Position numbers and translations under genes: made by a program | The notes under the pieces: generated by a model | What the model saw: only the letters and a program-made list of their open reading frames with translations | What the model was told of the DNA's origin: nothing | The model's database searches: none | Shown here: positions 4,564 through 5,954 of the stretch, piece by piece | How positions within the stretch are numbered: the first letter of the stretch is position 1 | Layout: each line of letters begins with the position of its first letter | Origin: JACIWB01 sp038818725 | GTDB taxonomy: Archaea > Thermoplasmatota > E2 > UBA202 > JdFR-43 | Length of the DNA: 5,954 nucleotides | Reading direction: 5' to 3' | NCBI GenBank assembly: GCA_038818725.1 | Contig: JAWAYL010000054.1 | Span: 1 to 5,954 of the forward strand

Positions 4564-5753
4564 ATTGAGAATATTAATATCTTTACTTTACTTGAATTTT
4601 CATTTTGATATAAATCATATGCTTTTGCCTCTATTTCGTGGAAAAATAGAATTCTTTCATCAATTGAAAAATTATATGGCATTGTATAATCTATTTCTTT
4701 AAGTTCTCCATCTAAATAAAATTCAACTCTTTCAACCCCGCTTTCATTATCAAATGCAACTGCTTCAAATGTTATTCTTCCTATTATGATTGAGTAATTT
4801 AAATTTATTGGTATTATTTCTTTATCATTGATATAAAGCCATCCTGCTTTTGGCTTTTCTATATAAATTCCTGGCTTGATATAATCTTCCTTTACTTTTG
4901 CAAGTTCAATTAATGTTCCAACAATAAGCCTTGCTATGCGGGTTGCATAATTCAAATCAATTTTATCTATAGTATCTTCAGAGCTATGATAATAATCATT
5001 GAATTCGTATTCAAAGAAAAATGTTGCATTATATCCAAATCTTATAAATGAATAATGATCGCTATATGGCTGGCTCTGCATTCTTTCTATTTTTAACCCT
5101 ATAATATCTTTATATTTAATGCTAACATTTATTGATATATTTGTTATCCACATCGATGAAATTGTTTCCTGAACAATTACCCTTTCCCTTCCAGCATTAC
5201 TTCTTGCATATCCTATCATATCAGCATTTAGCACCCCAACAATGCTTTCATTTTTCTCTCTTGCCTCTTTTGCATATTCATAAGAGCCAAGCAAACCTTC
5301 CTCCTCGCCCGAAAAAGCAACAAATCTTATGGTATGCTCAAAACTATACTTGCTTAAAACTTTTGCAGCAGAAAGCACCGCAGCGACGCCAGATGCGTCA
5401 TCATCTGCGCCCGGCGAGTTCGGCACGCTGTCATAGTGGGCGCAAACTATGAAGATTTGCTCATCTCCCTTTATTTCTCCTTCAATATTGTAATCTTTAT
5501 AGCTTGAATATTCCCATGCATATTTGGTTGCTGAAACACCATATTTTTGAAATTCTCCAAGGATATAATTTCCAGCATCATAGCATGCTTTTGAACCAGT
5601 CACCCTTGGCCCAAAATTCTGCAAAGCTAGAATATATTCTTCAACCATTTCTTCTGTTATTTCTTCTAAAATACCGCTTTCAGCATGTGAGTATATTACA
5701 AAATTTGGGAGCAAAAGTATCGCAATAAATACAAATGCCATTAATTTTTTCAT
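4560..5753 (-). CDS. Secreted M28-family zinc aminopeptidase with C-terminal Ig-like domain
   Basis: A 397-residue exported metallopeptidase. The signal peptide is MKKLMAFVFIAILLLPNF with likely cleavage after YSHA (residue 24). The M28 domain (about 30-285) shows the full two-zinc set by comparison with Aeromonas aminopeptidase: H106 (AHYDS), bridging D118 (GADDDASG), catalytic E150 and ligand E151 (SGEEEG), D178 (NADMIGY) and H256 (YHSSED). Residues about 298-397 form an Ig-like domain containing SGVERVEFYLDGEL, with no membrane anchor after it, so the enzyme is probably released or wall-associated. An in-frame ATG at 5810 would put 19 charged residues before the signal peptide. The start at 5753 is preferred because it begins the signal peptide directly and has TTAAATA about 24 bases upstream. 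Likely role is peptide scavenging outside the cell. Confidence 0.9.
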   Translation of the reverse strand: MKKLMAFVFIAILLLPNFVIYSHAESGILEEITEEMVEEYILALQNFGPRVTGSKACYDAGNYILGEFQKYGVSATKYAWEYSSYKDYNIEGEIKGDEQIFIVCAHYDSVPNSPGADDDASGVAAVLSAAKVLSKYSFEHTIRFVAFSGEEEGLLGSYEYAKEAREKNESIVGVLNADMIGYARSNAGRERVIVQETISSMWITNISINVSIKYKDIIGLKIERMQSQPYSDHYSFIRFGYNATFFFEYEFNDYYHSSEDTIDKIDLNYATRIARLIVGTLIELAKVKEDYIKPGIYIEKPKAGWLYINDKEIIPINLNYSIIIGRITFEAVAFDNESGVERVEFYLDGELKEIDYTMPYNFSIDERILFFHEIEAKAYDLYQNENSSKVKILIFSI

Positions 5754-5773
5754 ATTTGTTAAATTTTTTTGAG

Positions 5774-5780
5774 TATTTAA
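5774..5780 (-). promoter_or_regulatory. TATA box of the M28 peptidase gene
   Basis: On the minus strand TTAAATA is centred about 24 bases before the ATG at 5753, with A-rich sequence in front of it where the BRE would lie. The distance fits a leaderless archaeal transcript and decides in favour of the shorter protein start. Confidence 0.5.
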
Positions 5781-5844
5781 TTTTTTTATCTGCTTTGTTG
5801 AATAAATCATAAAATTTTTTATTTTCTTGCATAATTTCTTTCGG

Positions 5845-5853
5845 GGAGGGGAT
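5845..5853 (+). promoter_or_regulatory. Strong Shine-Dalgarno site of the transposase gene
   Basis: GGAGGGGAT differs by one base from the archaeal ideal GGAGGTGAT and lies four bases before ATG 5858. It fixes the transposase start. It contrasts with the SD-less starts of the host genes nearby and fits a mobile gene read from a leadered transcript. Confidence 0.7.
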
Positions 5854-5857
5854 AAAA

Positions 5858-5954
5858 ATGCGAGAAAGAAATTGGAAGGAATATAATGAACAGTTGGTAA
5901 GAAGAGGAGAATTTTACATATCTCTAGATTTTATGGAAACATGGGATGAGGAAC
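5858..5954 (+). CDS. IS5-like DDE transposase, N-terminal fragment (runs off window)
   Basis: The first 32 codons are visible. The sequence RNWKEYNEQLVRRGEF followed by a hydrophobic strand and ETWDEE matches the start of archaeal IS5-group transposases, which open with a similar W-x-x-YNE-x-LVRRGE segment. The catalytic DDE residues lie beyond the window. The gene has a near-ideal Shine-Dalgarno site and is divergent from the M28 peptidase, whose start is about 100 bases away. The left end of the element should lie between about 5811 and 5857, but no inverted repeat can be confirmed without the right end. Whether the element is intact cannot be judged. Confidence 0.75.
   Translation, partial: MRERNWKEYNEQLVRRGEFYISLDFMETWDEE

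Noticed and set aside
5132..5728. Two plus-strand open frames opposite the M28 peptidase
   Set aside because: They are antisense to the conserved zinc-binding motifs; His/Leu/Gln-rich translations are typical shadow products.
5751..5810. Upstream ATG adding 19 residues to the M28 peptidase
   Set aside because: It would place a Lys/Gln/Asn-rich segment before a textbook signal peptide, and the TATA box at 5774-5780 would lie inside the coding region.
1..5954. tRNA, rRNA, CRISPR array or riboswitch
   Set aside because: No cloverleaf-like or rRNA-like stretch, no regularly spaced repeats and no long structured leader were seen; almost all sequence is accounted for by protein genes.

Overview
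The window looks like a piece of an AT-rich archaeal genome, about one third G+C by eye. The best guess is a Thermoplasmatota or related euryarchaeal lineage. Evidence for an archaeon: TATA-like A/T boxes lie about 24-26 bases before several start codons with no Shine-Dalgarno (leaderless layout), and first or isolated genes lack SD sites while internal operon genes have them. The radical SAM protein resembles the archaeal AF0577-type family. The exported M28 peptidase carries a C-terminal Ig-like domain of a kind common in Thermoplasmata secretomes. The lineage is inferred, not proven.

Layout. 1-108: last 35 codons of a glycosyltransferase gene whose body lies outside the window. 105-248: a 47-residue SWIM zinc-finger mini-protein, start fused to the preceding stop. 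243-1789 (minus): hddA then gmhA, a two-gene operon. 1790-1855: short divergent promoter region with an inverted repeat. 1856-3370 (plus): gmhB then a complete GT4-type glycosyltransferase. 3371-3555: degenerate spacer with a PIN/VapC-like fragment on the minus strand. 3556-4563 (plus): radical SAM/SPASM enzyme. 4560-5753 (minus): secreted M28 metallopeptidase, tail-to-tail with the radical SAM gene. 5858-end (plus): N-terminus of an IS5-like transposase.

The central cassette encodes three consecutive steps from sedoheptulose 7-phosphate to D-glycero-D-manno-heptose 1-phosphate (GmhA isomerase, HddA kinase, GmhB phosphatase) and a glycosyltransferase that may use the activated sugar. The HddA-type kinase points to the alpha-anomer, GDP-heptose branch known from bacterial S-layer glycans and capsules. 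The HddC-type nucleotidyltransferase that should complete the pathway is not in the window.

The most unusual feature is a perfect 110-bp direct repeat. The last 35 codons of the complete glycosyltransferase and its stop (3263-3372) are identical to the first 110 bases of the window. After copy 1 the sequence runs into the SWIM gene. After copy 2 it breaks off inside the second codon of that gene and runs into the truncated PIN-domain fragment. This suggests that the gmhB-glycosyltransferase side was joined to its present downstream flank by duplication or recombination, with copy 1 nearer the original arrangement. An assembly artefact must be excluded.
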